Source: Gaertneriomyces semiglobifer
Lineage: Eukaryota > Chytridiomycota > Chytridiomycetes > Spizellomycetales > Spizellomycetaceae
Reading direction: 5' to 3'
Assembly: GCA_025558075.1 (NCBI GenBank)
Contig: JAHLKF010000001.1
Coordinates: 1-64,000 of the forward strand
DNA length: 64,000 nt
The notes under the pieces were generated by a model. That model made no database searches, was not told the DNA's origin, and saw only the letters and a program-made list of their open reading frames with translations. Below, piece by piece: positions 63,892-64,000 of the stretch (positions are counted from its first letter, which is position 1; each line of letters begins with the position of its first letter). Made by a program: the position numbers and the translations under genes.

Positions 63892-64000
63892 TCACCACAT
63901 GGCCTTGCGCATCATCCTGTCGATCTTGACCTTCTTCTGGCCTGGAGCTAGGGCCTCCCACTGCCTGTCCTGCTCTTGCTTCAACATCTCCCGTCTATCT
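63892..64000 (-). CDS. 3' end of an unrecognised gene (cut by window edge)
   Basis: Only the last 35 codons are visible before the stop at 63892-63894: a charged helix containing REMLKQEQDRQWEALAPGQK and ending DRMMRKAMW. The frame is open to the edge. Too little is present to name a family. Confidence 0.6.
   Translation of the reverse strand, partial: DRREMLKQEQDRQWEALAPGQKKVKIDRMMRKAMW

Noticed and set aside
1..64000. CRISPR array, prokaryotic operons, tRNA and rRNA genes
   Set aside because: The genome is eukaryotic with spliceosomal introns; both repeat arrays lack spacer structure of CRISPR, and no tRNA or rRNA was identified by eye. A covariance-model scan would be decisive for tRNAs.

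Overview
This window is nuclear DNA from an early-diverging fungus, most likely a zoosporic (chytrid-grade) lineage. The genes are compact and carry many short GT-AG introns of about 50-75 nt. The set mixes typical fungal genes (septin, ALG7, TSR4, UTP7, TAF8, a GPI-anchored GH26-like enzyme) with genes that the yeasts and moulds of Dikarya usually lack: cobalamin-dependent methionine synthase, a SNAP43-type snRNA activating subunit, a RASSF-like RA/SARAH protein and a HGSNAT-like membrane acyltransferase. The lineage call is inferred from gene content; no rRNA or tRNA gene was seen.

Layout. 0-12 kb: 5' end of mitochondrial GRX5 (-), a kinase-WW fusion (+), SNAPC1-like (-) divergent from a light-chain-like EF-hand protein (+), VMS1 (+) and DNA polymerase alpha (-). 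12-24 kb: ALG7 (-), GH26-like (-), UTP7 (+), TAF8 (+), an unknown basic protein (+), ISA1 (+) and an MDR oxidoreductase (+). 24-35 kb: metH (-) divergent from the eRF1 methyltransferase MTQ2/HEMK2 (+), the 13-exon channel CSC1 (-), and a VOC protein (-) divergent from the RASSF-like gene (+). 35-50 kb: a conserved protein of unknown function (+), a kinase (-), septin (+), a fatty-acid-hydroxylase-family enzyme (-), mitochondrial bL31m (-), eIF5B (+) and TSR4 (-). Most multi-exon models here were rebuilt by hand, and the intron phases close in frame in all of them.

50.5-61.9 kb is different. It holds a GIY-YIG-like/CCHC zinc-knuckle protein, a very large intronless secreted protein, a poorly defined small gene, two tandem-repeat arrays (153-bp and about 131/138-bp units), two inverted repeats and about 2.7 kb with no convincing gene. 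This is the accessory-looking part of the window. 61.9-64 kb returns to ordinary genes with the HGSNAT-like protein (+) and the 3' end of an unrecognised gene (-).

Several neighbours share a theme. Ribosome assembly and translation are represented by UTP7, TSR4, eIF5B, bL31m, VMS1 and MTQ2. Fe-S biogenesis is represented by GRX5 and ISA1. These are scattered single genes, not an operon-like cluster. Several divergent pairs sit 240-450 bp apart and probably share promoters.
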